Notes: generated from the sequence alone by a model not told the origin. Shown: positions 1-8,634, numbered from the stretch's first letter. The stretch: 64,000 nucleotides of DNA from Anaerolineaceae bacterium (GCA_016124855.1 WGMX01000023.1:186001-250000), one strand, 5' to 3'. Made by a program: numbers and translations.

Positions 1-639
1 AAACTGAGTGACAGTGCTGGCACGGATACCGGATTGACGAATTTGATGCGCCCATGCAAGGCGCTGCAAAAGTTCGTTGTTGAAGTCCTTTTTGGGCGCG
101 AGGGCGGTCAACCGATCTTGGGTTGGGCCTTCGAGATTGATGGATACGCGGTCTGCAAGCTGCATGGCTCTATAGAGCTGATCGTACTCGGCGCCGGGCA
201 TGATCTTGAGGTGAACATAACCTTTGTAATGATATTTGCGGCGGATGATTTCGATGGTATCGAGGATTTTGTCCTGCGAGGTGACGCTGCCTTTGATAAT
301 GCCGGAGGATAGGAAAATGCCATCTACAACTTTGGCATGTTGAAGCTGATCGAATGAGGCTGCCATTTCATCCGGCTTGAAGGTAACACGCTGAGTTTTG
401 CCACGTCCGGCACGGAAAGGGCAGTAGTGACAGTTACGTTCGCAGGCAGTGGTCATCATGGTTTTCATGATGGCTTTAGAGCCCCTAGGTGTAGAAACGT
501 TAGTGACACAGGGTAAATTGTGCGGCAGACGTTTATGAGCACGTTCCACTTGGGGCTGATTGCCAGCCGGTTCGAAGGCAGTCGTATCCCCCGCGATTTG
601 CAGCTTTTCGAGCGTGGTAGGCGTAGAAATAATGTTCAT
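1..639 (-). CDS. Radical SAM protein, putative DNA modification/repair type (3' end outside window)
   Basis: The visible 213 residues read without a stop to the window edge, so the C-terminus is missing. A CxxxCxxC motif (C66, C70, C73, within TACERNCHYCPFRAGR) should bind the [4Fe-4S] cluster that cleaves S-adenosylmethionine. The following segment (GIFLSSGI, then VHLKIMPGAEYDQL) looks like the start of a radical SAM barrel. The style matches the family annotated as putative DNA modification/repair radical SAM protein (COG4277), which usually has a C-terminal helix-hairpin-helix region that would lie outside this window. The ATG at 639 has no Shine-Dalgarno sequence and lies about where transcription should begin, so the mRNA may be leaderless. 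A LexA-like box lies in the promoter. The radical SAM call is firm; the DNA repair role is inferred. Confidence 0.8.
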   Translation of the reverse strand, partial: MNIISTPTTLEKLQIAGDTTAFEPAGNQPQVERAHKRLPHNLPCVTNVSTPRGSKAIMKTMMTTACERNCHYCPFRAGRGKTQRVTFKPDEMAASFDQLQHAKVVDGIFLSSGIIKGSVTSQDKILDTIEIIRRKYHYKGYVHLKIMPGAEYDQLYRAMQLADRVSINLEGPTQDRLTALAPKKDFNNELLQRLAWAHQIRQSGIRASTVTQF

Positions 640-645
640 ATTTAT

Positions 646-674
646 AGTATATGAACTTTTGTTCTGTTTGGCAA
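646..674 (-). promoter_or_regulatory. Sigma-70-like promoter with LexA-like box in the spacer
   Basis: On the minus strand TTGCCA (674-669) is separated by exactly 17 bp from TATACT (651-646). The spacer contains GAAC-TTTT-GTTC (653-664), which has the GAAC-N4-GTTC form of the Gram-positive type LexA (DinR/Cheo) box. A repressor bound there would block RNA polymerase. Transcription would start near 639-640, at the start codon of the radical SAM gene. The motif and spacing are seen directly; LexA binding is inferred. Confidence 0.6.
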
Positions 675-776
675 GTTAGGGTTTTCAAATTATTGGTCTA
701 AGTCCAAAGCCTGCTCGTTATATGAAAACGTGGGTATATTTTCATGGTGTAAGTCTTATAGAGAGGAATTATCGCT

Positions 777-1742
777 ATGAAATATGTAACGATCCCAAAT
801 GCAGATTTGCGGGTTGCGCAGATTTGTCTTGGATCTGCTGAATTCGGTGCCACGATTGTAAAAGACCAAGCATTTAAGTTATTAGATGCATTCATCGCTG
901 AAGGTGGAAATTTTATTGATACGGCGCATGTGTATTCGAATTGGATACCCAACACCAAAAGTACGAGCGAAAAGTGGATTGGTGAATGGCTGCGAAAAAG
1001 CGGTATGAGAGACGATGTCATCATCGCCACAAAAGGCGCACACCCTGAGCTAACAAGTATGAATGTTTCGCGCTTATCGAAGGCCGATATTGAACTGGAT
1101 GTGCATGAAAGTTTGGAGTATTTGCAAATCGATACGATTGATTTGTATTGGCTGCACCGCGACGATGTGAACATTCCTGTAGAGGAAATTATCGAGGCCC
1201 TGAACGAGCAAGTGTGGTTAGGCAATATTCGCTACTTTGGCTGCTCGAATTGGACAATTAGCCGTATTAAGGAAGCATTGGATTATGCTGCCCGCAAAGG
1301 GATTCATGGCTTTGTAGCCAACCAACCGCTGTGGAGTTTGGCTGCTGCTGATATGTCCAAAATTCCAGATCAAACACTGGTGGGGATGGATGACGCGGCA
1401 TTGGCTTTTCATAAACGTACCAAAATGGCGGTGATTCCGTATACATCACAGGCGAAGGGGTTTTTTAGCAAAGTTGAGCGAGCGGGACGAAACGGGCTGA
1501 GTGAAGGCGATCAAAAAGTTTATTTTAGTGAGATTAATAGTAGACGATTATTACGTGTGCAGGCTTTGGCGAAAAAATATGCGGTCAGCGTGAACGACAT
1601 CGCGCTGAGTTATTTATTATCACAATCTTTTGTAACGATTCCGGTGGTTGGGTGTAAGACGATTGAGCAGTTGAAATCGAGTTTGAAGGCGTTGGATGTG
1701 GTGTTATCCCGCGAGGAATTAGCTGAGTTAGAAGCAGCGTAA
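777..1742 (+). CDS. Aldo/keto reductase
   Basis: This 321-residue protein is a typical length for the NAD(P)H-dependent aldo/keto reductase (TIM barrel) superfamily. The catalytic tetrad is visible: D48 and Y53 in FIDTAHVYSNW, K86 in VIIATKG and H127 in LYWLHRDD. The GCSNW segment (about residues 155-159) and the late VVGCKTIEQL segment fit the substrate and NADP-binding parts of the fold. A GAGAGG-type ribosome site precedes the ATG. A GH5-like glycosidase follows after about 100 bases on the same strand, so the substrate may be a sugar or sugar-derived aldehyde, but this is only inferred from position. Confidence 0.92.
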   Translation: MKYVTIPNADLRVAQICLGSAEFGATIVKDQAFKLLDAFIAEGGNFIDTAHVYSNWIPNTKSTSEKWIGEWLRKSGMRDDVIIATKGAHPELTSMNVSRLSKADIELDVHESLEYLQIDTIDLYWLHRDDVNIPVEEIIEALNEQVWLGNIRYFGCSNWTISRIKEALDYAARKGIHGFVANQPLWSLAAADMSKIPDQTLVGMDDAALAFHKRTKMAVIPYTSQAKGFFSKVERAGRNGLSEGDQKVYFSEINSRRLLRVQALAKKYAVSVNDIALSYLLSQSFVTIPVVGCKTIEQLKSSLKALDVVLSREELAELEAA

Positions 1743-1843
1743 ATTGTCGGCTTGTTCAGACACCTGTATTCGCTTCTGTACAGATTGGCGCAAACGAGGC
1801 ATAGTAGAGTCCAAATTTTCGTTATCCGATTATGGAGGGTATT

Positions 1844-3067
1844 TTGGCACAACCGTTTACGTTAGGCGTGAACTACTGGCCTCGCCGCAAAGCGATGTAC
1901 TGGTGGACAAATTTTGAGGCCGAGGAAGTGCGCGAGGAATTTGGCATCATCCGTGATATTGGGCTGAATGTGGTGCGTATTTTCTTGCTGTGGGATGATT
2001 TTCAGCCGACACCGGACAGTGTTTCGGAAGAGCGGATGCGCGATTTGACCACTGTTTGTGATATTGCTGCCGAATACGGATTAGGGTTGGATGTCACATT
2101 TTTTACGGGACATATGAGCGGGCCAAATTGGTCACCGCGATGGCTGCTGGATGAAAATGCTGCGATACCGGCGCGGTGGGTTCGGCAGGTGGTTAGCGGT
2201 GGAAAAGTGGTCAAGGGTGGCTACCGCAATCCCTATCATGATGAGGTCGCATTGAACGCCCAACGGCTGCTCTTGCGTACCGTGGTTAGCCGTTTGAAAG
2301 ATCATCCCGCGATTTGGATGTGGAACTTGGGTAATGAGCCGGATTTGTTCGCGATCCCGAACAGCCATGAAACGGGTCAGGCTTGGGTGCATGAGATGAC
2401 GCAGCTTATCAAGTCGATAGACAGTAAGCATCCCGTGACATGTGGGCTGCATACCGCTAGCTTGAACGATGATGTAGGTTTGAGGGTGAACGAGGTTTAC
2501 GCTGAGACCGATGTGGCAGTGATGCATGGCTACCCGATGTACGCTGAAGGATGGTCGATGTCGGATCTCGACCCTGATTTTGTGCCGTACTTGTGTGCGC
2601 TGGTGACGGCACTCTGCGGGAAACCGACATTGGCAGAAGAATTCGGCGGCTGCACTGCGCCGGATGGCGGCGCATCACAGTTTTGGGAGTGGGTGTCTTA
2701 TGGGCGGCCTAAGAAGCAGTTTATGGCTTCTGAGCAAGATTTAGCAGATTATTTGCGTGCTGTCCTGCCTAAATTGGTTGAAGTTGGAGCAACGGGTGCG
2801 ATGACATGGTGTTTTGCTGATTATGTACCTGAGTTGTGGGATAAGCCGCCGTGTGAAGAGGCAAGACATGAGCGCTTCTTCGGATTGGTTCGTCCAGATG
2901 GTTCACTGAAGCCGATTGCACAGGTTTTTAGAGATTTTGCCGCGACAAACCCGACCGTTCAACCCGCTATAAAGACGGTAACGTTGGATGTTTCACCGGA
3001 AGTGTATTATGCAAATCCGCTGCAACATGCCATCCGGTTGTATCGTGAGCAGTATTTGAAAGGCTAG
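1844..3067 (+). CDS. Glycoside hydrolase, family 5-like (cellulase/mannanase fold)
   Basis: About 407 residues with a clan GH-A (beta/alpha)8 barrel pattern. WMWNLGNEP holds the conserved Asn-Glu acid/base pair, and PTLAEEFGG, about 100 residues later, holds the probable nucleophile Glu. I prefer the TTG at 1844 because GGAGG (1834-1838) is ideally spaced before it; an in-frame ATG at 1832 has no ribosome site and would add four residues. There is no signal peptide, so the enzyme should be cytoplasmic and act on imported oligosaccharides rather than polymers. The exact substrate (mannoside, glucoside or galactoside) cannot be read from the sequence. A strong hairpin terminator follows. Confidence 0.85.
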   Translation: MAQPFTLGVNYWPRRKAMYWWTNFEAEEVREEFGIIRDIGLNVVRIFLLWDDFQPTPDSVSEERMRDLTTVCDIAAEYGLGLDVTFFTGHMSGPNWSPRWLLDENAAIPARWVRQVVSGGKVVKGGYRNPYHDEVALNAQRLLLRTVVSRLKDHPAIWMWNLGNEPDLFAIPNSHETGQAWVHEMTQLIKSIDSKHPVTCGLHTASLNDDVGLRVNEVYAETDVAVMHGYPMYAEGWSMSDLDPDFVPYLCALVTALCGKPTLAEEFGGCTAPDGGASQFWEWVSYGRPKKQFMASEQDLADYLRAVLPKLVEVGATGAMTWCFADYVPELWDKPPCEEARHERFFGLVRPDGSLKPIAQVFRDFAATNPTVQPAIKTVTLDVSPEVYYANPLQHAIRLYREQYLKG

Positions 3068-3082
3068 AAAGACGTTTCTGGC

Positions 3083-3116
3083 ATCGAGGGAGGATAAAAC
3101 TTCCCTCGATACTTTT
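3083..3116 (+). terminator. Hairpin terminator after the GH5-like gene
   Basis: ATCGAGGGA (3083-3091) pairs perfectly with TCCCTCGAT (3102-3110) and is followed by ACTTTT. It lies 16 bases after the stop codon. The remaining non-coding stretch to 3394 holds no other gene. A TATAAT at 3287-3292 is a possible -10 for the downstream regulator, but no well-spaced -35 is visible. Confidence 0.7.
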
Positions 3117-3360
3117 AGGAGATAATGTCTTGCGTGACTTTGATTTAGGTTTGCTGCTTAATTGTTAAAGGTTAGGCGTGGCCGATTAAAGGTCTATGGA
3201 TTGATTTACGGGTAAGTCGTGGGATGTTTTTACGATAAAGGTTCGTTCCGGGTGTGGTTTTTGTTATGTGATGTGGTTTGATAATCTATAATCTCCATAA
3301 TAGTGCTGAGAAAGTGCAGCCCGATTATTATTAAACCATTTATAAGTTTGAAAGACTACT

Positions 3361-3372
3361 AACTCGCGAGTT
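3361..3372 (+). promoter_or_regulatory. Perfect 12-bp palindrome, candidate operator
   Basis: AACTCGCGAGTT is a perfect palindrome placed 23 bases before the preferred start codon of an XRE-family regulator gene. That position suits autoregulation by the dimeric product. The palindrome is seen directly; its use as an operator is inferred. Confidence 0.45.
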
Positions 3373-3394
3373 GGCATGGAGAATCCCCTCAAAC

Positions 3395-4312
3395 ATGGCG
3401 CACGTCAAAACAGCTAATTTGCCATTTGCAGGAACACTGCAAGCCCTCCGCAATCGCACTGGAAAATCAACCTATATGGTTGCCCGTAAATGTATGGACT
3501 GGAACAGTGAATCGCCCTATTTACTGATGGAGCAGGGGCGGCGAATGCCGGATCAGGATACGATTATCCGGTTAGTAAAGTGCCTCGACGGAACGTTTGC
3601 TGACCAGTGTTTGCTGCTGGGTCTTGCGGGCTATCTGCCTCCCATGCAAGTGCCGACTTTAGAACAAATTCAACGAGAATTACAACCAATTATTGAGGCG
3701 ATTCAAGGGTATCCCTATCCGGTTTATCTGCTTGACCGAAGTTTTACCTATTGGGTGGCTAATCCGGCAGCGAAAATGCTGGTGAACCAGATGAATAATG
3801 TGGATACATTGGGCGAACGAACGGCGAGCGCTTTTGACTTATCTTTTGACTCGCGATTGGGTATCAGTAAGGGGATTCAGAATATTGAGTCACTTCGGCA
3901 GGAGCAGGTTCGGCGCTTTAAGGGGTTGAATGTGCTGCACCAACATGAAGCGTTTTATCTCGATTTTCTGGATTTTATGGAAGAACGCTTACTGCCTGAA
4001 GACTTTCTTGTTTTTGATGAGGTTTGGCGGACGACATCCATTGAGCAACCGTCAACGGCAGCCCTGCAACAACTGGGCTACATACGTTTTGCTATTGCGC
4101 AGGACATCAATGTTGAGTTTAACTTTTTTGCAGACCGTGTGTTTTTTCTGGGGGACTTTTTTGAACTGGTGCGTTTTAATCCTGTGCCAACGGCTGAAAA
4201 CCAGCAATTGGCGCTAAACATATTTGGTGGTTTTCAGGACACCAAAGAAGATTGCTTCAAGGTGTGGGATGTGGCAGACGCGGCCAATATTTTGTCGCGC
4301 TATGTTGAATAA
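3395..4312 (+). CDS. XRE-type HTH regulator with MmyB-like ligand-binding domain
   Basis: About 305 residues. The first ~60 residues form a helix-turn-helix of the XRE type (LQALRNRTGKSTYMVARKC, then PYLLMEQGRRMPDQDTIIRL). The rest resembles the MmyB-like sensor found in actinobacterial and chloroflexal regulators, with the hallmark phrase YLLDRSFTYWVANPAAKML, where an incoming ligand (fatty-acid-like in the one solved family member) is thought to bind. I chose the ATG at 3395 because GGAGA lies upstream, although with long spacing of about 12 bases; a TTG at 3371 would extend the frame by eight residues but falls inside the palindrome described above. No obvious target gene is adjacent, so the regulon is unknown. 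Confidence 0.75.
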   Translation: MAHVKTANLPFAGTLQALRNRTGKSTYMVARKCMDWNSESPYLLMEQGRRMPDQDTIIRLVKCLDGTFADQCLLLGLAGYLPPMQVPTLEQIQRELQPIIEAIQGYPYPVYLLDRSFTYWVANPAAKMLVNQMNNVDTLGERTASAFDLSFDSRLGISKGIQNIESLRQEQVRRFKGLNVLHQHEAFYLDFLDFMEERLLPEDFLVFDEVWRTTSIEQPSTAALQQLGYIRFAIAQDINVEFNFFADRVFFLGDFFELVRFNPVPTAENQQLALNIFGGFQDTKEDCFKVWDVADAANILSRYVE

Positions 4313-4654
4313 CGCTAAATTTTTATAGAATAAATAAAGTTAAAAATGGTAAAACGACAAATGGAATAAATTATTTTTAAACTGATAAATAGAAAATTTA
4401 TATGTTGAGCATACCCACAGCGTATTAGCGTATTAAGGAACTATTGCAGTATATATGCCAATTGTATCGCGAACTATTTTAAAGGTGTAATTTGCTGGAA
4501 ATGAAAGATGGATGGAAAGTTCTAAAAACTATTTAGGCTTTCACTTAGTTCTTATAATTTCTTGGCTCAAAGTTTGAGTTATGCTAAGATTATACAATTG
4601 TAAATATTTTTTCTTTAGTTTGAATTTTAACATTAATTTTAGATAGGATAATTT
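4313..4654. other. AT-rich intergenic region
   Basis: This 342-base stretch is much richer in A and T than its surroundings. I see no convincing small gene, RNA or strong hairpin. It probably carries the promoter of the AT-rich orphan gene that follows. Confidence 0.4.
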
Positions 4655-5278
4655 GTGACAGAAGTACAATTAATAACCATAATAGCCTCCCTTATTGGAG
4701 GCGGAGCAATGGGAGCTATTCTCACTGCAATTGTTACAGCATATCGCAACAGAATTCAGCCGATTGGCCGTAGAATAGATATTGTGCCGGTGTTCCAAGA
4801 TACAATCCGTCCCGCTTCGGTGCAGGTAAAAGTGACAATTTCAGATGAGCAAAATAATGCTAGTTATAGTAATTTGTATATTGGTCAACTTCAACTCGTT
4901 AATCAAGGCAATAAGGATCTAGCCAATTTCAAATTTGGCATTACCCTACTAGAAGGAGACCTCGCAGTATATATTGAACCGCGGTCACTTGACCGACATC
5001 ATCAGGTAACACAACTTACGCCAACTACTCTTTCTCAACCACAGTCTGCAATTGATTTTACACTCCAACCTTTTAATAGGCGTGATATATACTCATTCCA
5101 ATTACTTATAGTCACTCCTGACGGCAAACAACAGCCTAGTGAGGTCTATATAAGTTCACCGGAAGCGATTCGTTTTGTTGATATCCCCACATTCTCAGAA
5201 ACTCTAACTGAAATAGCTCGGAGTGCTATAATTGAGGTAGGCCCACTTACACTCTCTGCCCGTGTTAATAAACAGTAA
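4655..5278 (+). CDS. Hypothetical membrane-anchored protein
   Basis: I do not recognise a family. The 207 residues begin (GTG start) with one hydrophobic glycine- and alanine-rich segment (about residues 5-28, LITIIASLIGGGAMGAILTA) followed by positive residues (YRNR), which suggests a single N-terminal membrane anchor with the remainder in the cytoplasm. The remainder is rich in beta-type sequence (VQVKVTISDEQNNASYSNLYIG, LQLVNQGNKDLANFKFGITLL), resembling an immunoglobulin-like or CARDB-like fold. Base composition and codon use are more AT-rich than neighbours, a hint of horizontal acquisition. No operon partner is evident. Confidence 0.6.
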   Translation: MTEVQLITIIASLIGGGAMGAILTAIVTAYRNRIQPIGRRIDIVPVFQDTIRPASVQVKVTISDEQNNASYSNLYIGQLQLVNQGNKDLANFKFGITLLEGDLAVYIEPRSLDRHHQVTQLTPTTLSQPQSAIDFTLQPFNRRDIYSFQLLIVTPDGKQQPSEVYISSPEAIRFVDIPTFSETLTEIARSAIIEVGPLTLSARVNKQ

Positions 5279-5308
5279 AAAATAAAAATTGAATTTAAAT
5301 TTGGCGAT

Positions 5309-6196
5309 TTATTTAATGCCGCTGCTGGCGAAACTTTCGATGAAGCGACGTTGAAAGAGCATAAATAAGATCACTAAAGGCGCGATAACCAAAATTGTGC
5401 CAGCCATCAACTGCCCATAAAGTGCGCCGACCTCGGTGGTTTTGAGAAGTTTGTTGAGGGCAACGGTTAGCGGGCGTACTTGATCGGAGCGAGTGACGAT
5501 GAACGGCCACAGAAATTCGTTCCAATGGCTGCTGACCGAAACCAGCGCGAAAGCCACATAGGTTGGAATTGAAAGTGGAATATAAACGCTGCGCATGATT
5601 TGCAACCAGTTCGCGCCGTCGATTCGGGCGGCTTCTTCCAATTCGTAGGGAATCTCACGGAAGGCTTGTCGCATCAGCAGTGTGCCGAATGCTGAACCCC
5701 AATAAGGGAGCATGAGCGCTACCTGTGTATCAAACAAGCCTAAATTGCGAACAATAACAAAGTTTTGGACGATTAGTACACCGGTGGGAATCATTAACTG
5801 GAGCAGAATGAGGAACAACAAAATGTCACGGCCTACAAAGCGCATTCGGGCGAAGGCGTACCCCGCCATTGTGACGGTGACCAATTGAACGACCAATGTC
5901 CCAATGACAAAAATCAGGCTGTTGGCGTAATGGGTGAGCCAAGGGGCAACTTGCAGTGCGTCTTGATAGTTTTGTAGGGTGAAAGTGCAGCCGAAAAGAG
6001 TCGTGTTGTTGGCTGCGGCAGCCTCGGTGGGGTCGCTGAGACAATCAAAGAAGATGTTGCCGTTGGTGATGGGTTGACGCTCTGGACGGACACTCACTAA
6101 GATGGTGAAGGCCAATGGTACAAGCCAAAGGACTGATAGTGCGACTACGAGTCCGTTGGCAATTAGTCCGCCGATGGTTTGTGGTTTATTGGTCAT
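5309..6196 (-). CDS. Carbohydrate ABC transporter permease (MalG/UgpE type)
   Basis: This 295-residue inner-membrane protein has the six-helix layout of the second permease in CUT1 sugar importers. The EAA loop that docks the ATPase reads ELEEAARIDGANWLQIMRSVYIPLS. The protein ends FIESFASSGIK, typical of MalG-type permeases. It is the last gene of a minus-strand operon and overlaps the upstream permease by 11 bases, indicating translational coupling. No ATPase gene is present, as usual for CUT1 systems that share a common MsmK/MalK-type ATPase encoded elsewhere. Confidence 0.93.
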   Translation of the reverse strand: MTNKPQTIGGLIANGLVVALSVLWLVPLAFTILVSVRPERQPITNGNIFFDCLSDPTEAAAANNTTLFGCTFTLQNYQDALQVAPWLTHYANSLIFVIGTLVVQLVTVTMAGYAFARMRFVGRDILLFLILLQLMIPTGVLIVQNFVIVRNLGLFDTQVALMLPYWGSAFGTLLMRQAFREIPYELEEAARIDGANWLQIMRSVYIPLSIPTYVAFALVSVSSHWNEFLWPFIVTRSDQVRPLTVALNKLLKTTEVGALYGQLMAGTILVIAPLVILFMLFQRRFIESFASSGIK

Positions 6197-7157
6197 CTTT
6201 AATGCGTCTCCACTCGAAGAAGTAGAAATTGGCGACTGTAAAGACCATCAACATGATGAGCAGTATGACAGTGATGGCGTTGACATAGCCGAGGTTTCGT
6301 GGCTCGGAAAACTTTTGAAAGATATAGTAGAGCATGAGGTTGCTGCTCTCGTTTGGGCCACCTTGTCCCAGTGCCTGTAACTGCTCTACGGTTTGAAAGC
6401 CGCCTGTAACCGCAACGACCAAAATGAAAAGGGTGGTACGGTTGAGCAGCGGGAAGGTGATATAGCGGATTTGCTGCCAAAGATTCGCGCCTTCGAGATC
6501 AGCTGCTTCATAAATATCGCGCGGAATGCTTTGCAATCCGGCAAGGTAGAAGATCATGTAGTAACCGACCTGTTTCCAACAAATGACGATGATGACGGAG
6601 ACGAGTGTCATGCCGGGAAGTCCGATCCATTTGACCCCTGCAAGCCCAAATGATTTGAGAACTGTGTTGATGAGTCCAATGTTATCTGAATATAAAAATG
6701 ACCAAATGCTGGCCGCGCCAATGACCGGGAGCAGCGCCGGATAAAACAGGCTGAAGCGCCATAAGCCTAACCATTTAAGTTTGCGATTGAGCAGCAGGGC
6801 ACAAACGAAGGCTAACGGCACACTGACAAGCACAGTCGCTAGTGTAAATACAATGGTGTTGATTAGAATTTTAGGGAAGGCATCACTAATATCAGGACGG
6901 GTGCTGTTTGTGGCATCAAATAAATCGACATAATTTTGTAATCCGACAAAGGCAGGCTGCTGTTTGACGGTGAGCGGCGCACGATAGAGGCTGCCTGATA
7001 CGGATTGGACTGTGGGTAACAGCGTGAAAAGAAAAACAAATACCAATGTAGGCGCTACTAAAAAATAGGGAAACAATCGTGCAGCTAACGGTTTGCGATA
7101 AACGGTAGGCGATTTTGCGCGGTTTGACGTGGCAGAGGTCGGTGCGGATGCTTCCAT
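6186..7157 (-). CDS. Carbohydrate ABC transporter permease (MalF/UgpA type)
   Basis: This 323-residue permease has an N-terminal hydrophobic segment (LFPYFLVAPTLVFVFLFTLLPTVQS) and five further helices. The EAA motif reads DIYEAADLEGANLWQQIRYITFPLL. It pairs with the MalG-type permease downstream and with the binding protein encoded upstream. The start codon lies about 90 bases after the binding-protein stop, across a stem-loop that may lower its expression. Confidence 0.93.
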   Translation of the reverse strand: MEASAPTSATSNRAKSPTVYRKPLAARLFPYFLVAPTLVFVFLFTLLPTVQSVSGSLYRAPLTVKQQPAFVGLQNYVDLFDATNSTRPDISDAFPKILINTIVFTLATVLVSVPLAFVCALLLNRKLKWLGLWRFSLFYPALLPVIGAASIWSFLYSDNIGLINTVLKSFGLAGVKWIGLPGMTLVSVIIVICWKQVGYYMIFYLAGLQSIPRDIYEAADLEGANLWQQIRYITFPLLNRTTLFILVVAVTGGFQTVEQLQALGQGGPNESSNLMLYYIFQKFSEPRNLGYVNAITVILLIMLMVFTVANFYFFEWRRIKDDQ

Positions 7158-7190
7158 AGATTATTTCTTTCAACATCATTCTGTTCAAAC

Positions 7191-7218
7191 ATAAGGGCAT
7201 TCGATTGAATGCCCTTAT
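7191..7218 (-). terminator. Intercistronic stem-loop between binding protein and permeases
   Basis: ATAAGGGCATTC (7191-7202) and GAATGCCCTTAT (7207-7218) form a perfect 12-bp stem with a four-base loop. On the minus strand only a weak T-rich tail follows. It probably acts as a partial terminator or as a 3' stabiliser that raises binding-protein mRNA over permease mRNA. Confidence 0.7.
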
Positions 7219-7247
7219 TCATACAAGCCTAGATTTATACTACGAGA

Positions 7248-8552
7248 TTACTTGTATTGCGACAGAATAGTTTCGGCTTCTTTCTGTGCTTGGTCAAGCG
7301 ATTCTTGAGCGCCCTGTTCACCGGAGATCACACGAACGATGGCCTTGCCCAAGATTTGACGCACGTCGAGTGCCTGGTGTGTCGAAAGTTCGCGCTGCGC
7401 GTATTCCAGTTGGTCACGGGCGATGGCGTACTGCGGCTTATCGACGGTTAACTGTTTCAACGGGTCGAGATCCCAAGCGGATTTACGGGCGGCGATATAA
7501 CCGGTAGCTGCACCCCAATTGGATTGAATTTCAGGGGACGACAGGAATTGAATCCACTTCCACGCAGCGGCCTGTTTTTCCTCTGAACTGGTGCTGAACA
7601 TATACAGGTTGCCACCACCTGTGGGTGCACCGTAGCTCTTATCACCTTCGGGCAGGAAGCCAACACCGACATCAAAGGTCGCGTTCTTGAGAATATTGGT
7701 CAAGCTGCCGGTGGTGTGGTAAATCATAGCTGCTTTACCGCTGGTGAAATCCTTCGGTGTATCACCCCAAACGATGACACCACTGGGCATAACCTTTTCT
7801 TTTTGCGAGAGGTCGCTGAAGAATTGCAGACCTTTTACCACTTCGGGGCTGTTGAAATAAACATCATTGAAGTTATCGCCGACAACGTTTTGACCGTTGC
7901 TGATGGCGAATCCTTGGAACAGCCAGTAGGGGAAACCATCCGATGGGATTTCAATGCCCCAACGTTCGCCATTGGGCTTGGTTAGTTTCTTGGCATAGTC
8001 AACCAAGTCTTGCTGAGTCTTGGGGGCGGTATTTGGGTCAAGTCCAACCTCGGCGAAGGCAGCCTTGTTGTAATACAGAATGGGAGTGCTGCGTTGGAAA
8101 GGAACTGCCCAAATTTGACCATCGGCATCGACGCTGTTTCCCATGAATGCCGGGAAGAAATCTTCGCTGTATGCTTTGCCATCGGGGTCGGCATCAATGA
8201 ATTTTTGCAGTGGAACGATGTAGCCGTTGTCGATGAAAGTCGGCAGATCAGCAGCCAACATTACGGCAACATCCGGACCTTCACCTTGTCCCTGAATTTC
8301 GGTTTGGACAGCGGCGGAAATATCATCGTAACCACCGGCATAGGTCGCGATGACTTTAATATCGGGGTTGGCTTTATTGAATTGTTCGACGTAGCTATCA
8401 AATATCTGAGTTAAAGGGCCGCCAACAGCGGTTGGATAATAAAACTTTACTTCTACAGGGCTATCCTGAGCGAGCAGACTGAATGGGGATACAGTTAGCA
8501 GCAGGAGCGCCAAGCCGAAAAGCGCTGCATAAATGGAACGATACGATTTCAT
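7248..8552 (-). CDS. Extracellular sugar-binding protein (UgpB-like), ABC importer
   Basis: The 434-residue protein begins with a Sec signal peptide (MKSYRSIYAALFGLALLLL, cleavage probably near LLAQ-DS) and continues with a family 1 solute-binding fold. Phrases such as AVGGPLTQIFDSYVEQFNKANPDIKV and GPDVAVMLAADLPTFIDNG, and the later FTSGKAAMIYHTTGSL, resemble UgpB and related binding proteins. It would capture a sugar or glycerophospho-compound at the outer face of the membrane and deliver it to the two downstream permeases. The start has a good AGGAG site. The ligand cannot be assigned from sequence. A LacI-type operator and a promoter lie upstream. Confidence 0.92.
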   Translation of the reverse strand: MKSYRSIYAALFGLALLLLTVSPFSLLAQDSPVEVKFYYPTAVGGPLTQIFDSYVEQFNKANPDIKVIATYAGGYDDISAAVQTEIQGQGEGPDVAVMLAADLPTFIDNGYIVPLQKFIDADPDGKAYSEDFFPAFMGNSVDADGQIWAVPFQRSTPILYYNKAAFAEVGLDPNTAPKTQQDLVDYAKKLTKPNGERWGIEIPSDGFPYWLFQGFAISNGQNVVGDNFNDVYFNSPEVVKGLQFFSDLSQKEKVMPSGVIVWGDTPKDFTSGKAAMIYHTTGSLTNILKNATFDVGVGFLPEGDKSYGAPTGGGNLYMFSTSSEEKQAAAWKWIQFLSSPEIQSNWGAATGYIAARKSAWDLDPLKQLTVDKPQYAIARDQLEYAQRELSTHQALDVRQILGKAIVRVISGEQGAQESLDQAQKEAETILSQYK

Positions 8553-8597
8553 ACTGTTTTCTCCTGATTGAATGCAATGTGCCTAGAAAGCACAGAC

Positions 8598-8607
8598 GAA
8601 CCGGTTC
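8598..8607. promoter_or_regulatory. LacI-family type operator
   Basis: GAACCGGTTC is a perfect palindrome with a central CG, the usual form of LacI/GalR-family operators. It lies 46 bases upstream of the binding-protein start, just downstream of the candidate promoter. The sequence differs from the operator of the LacI protein encoded at 36.5-37.5 kb, so a different regulator encoded elsewhere is likely. Confidence 0.55.
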
Positions 8608-8634
8608 ATGCTACAGTGGCATCATCAAGGCATT

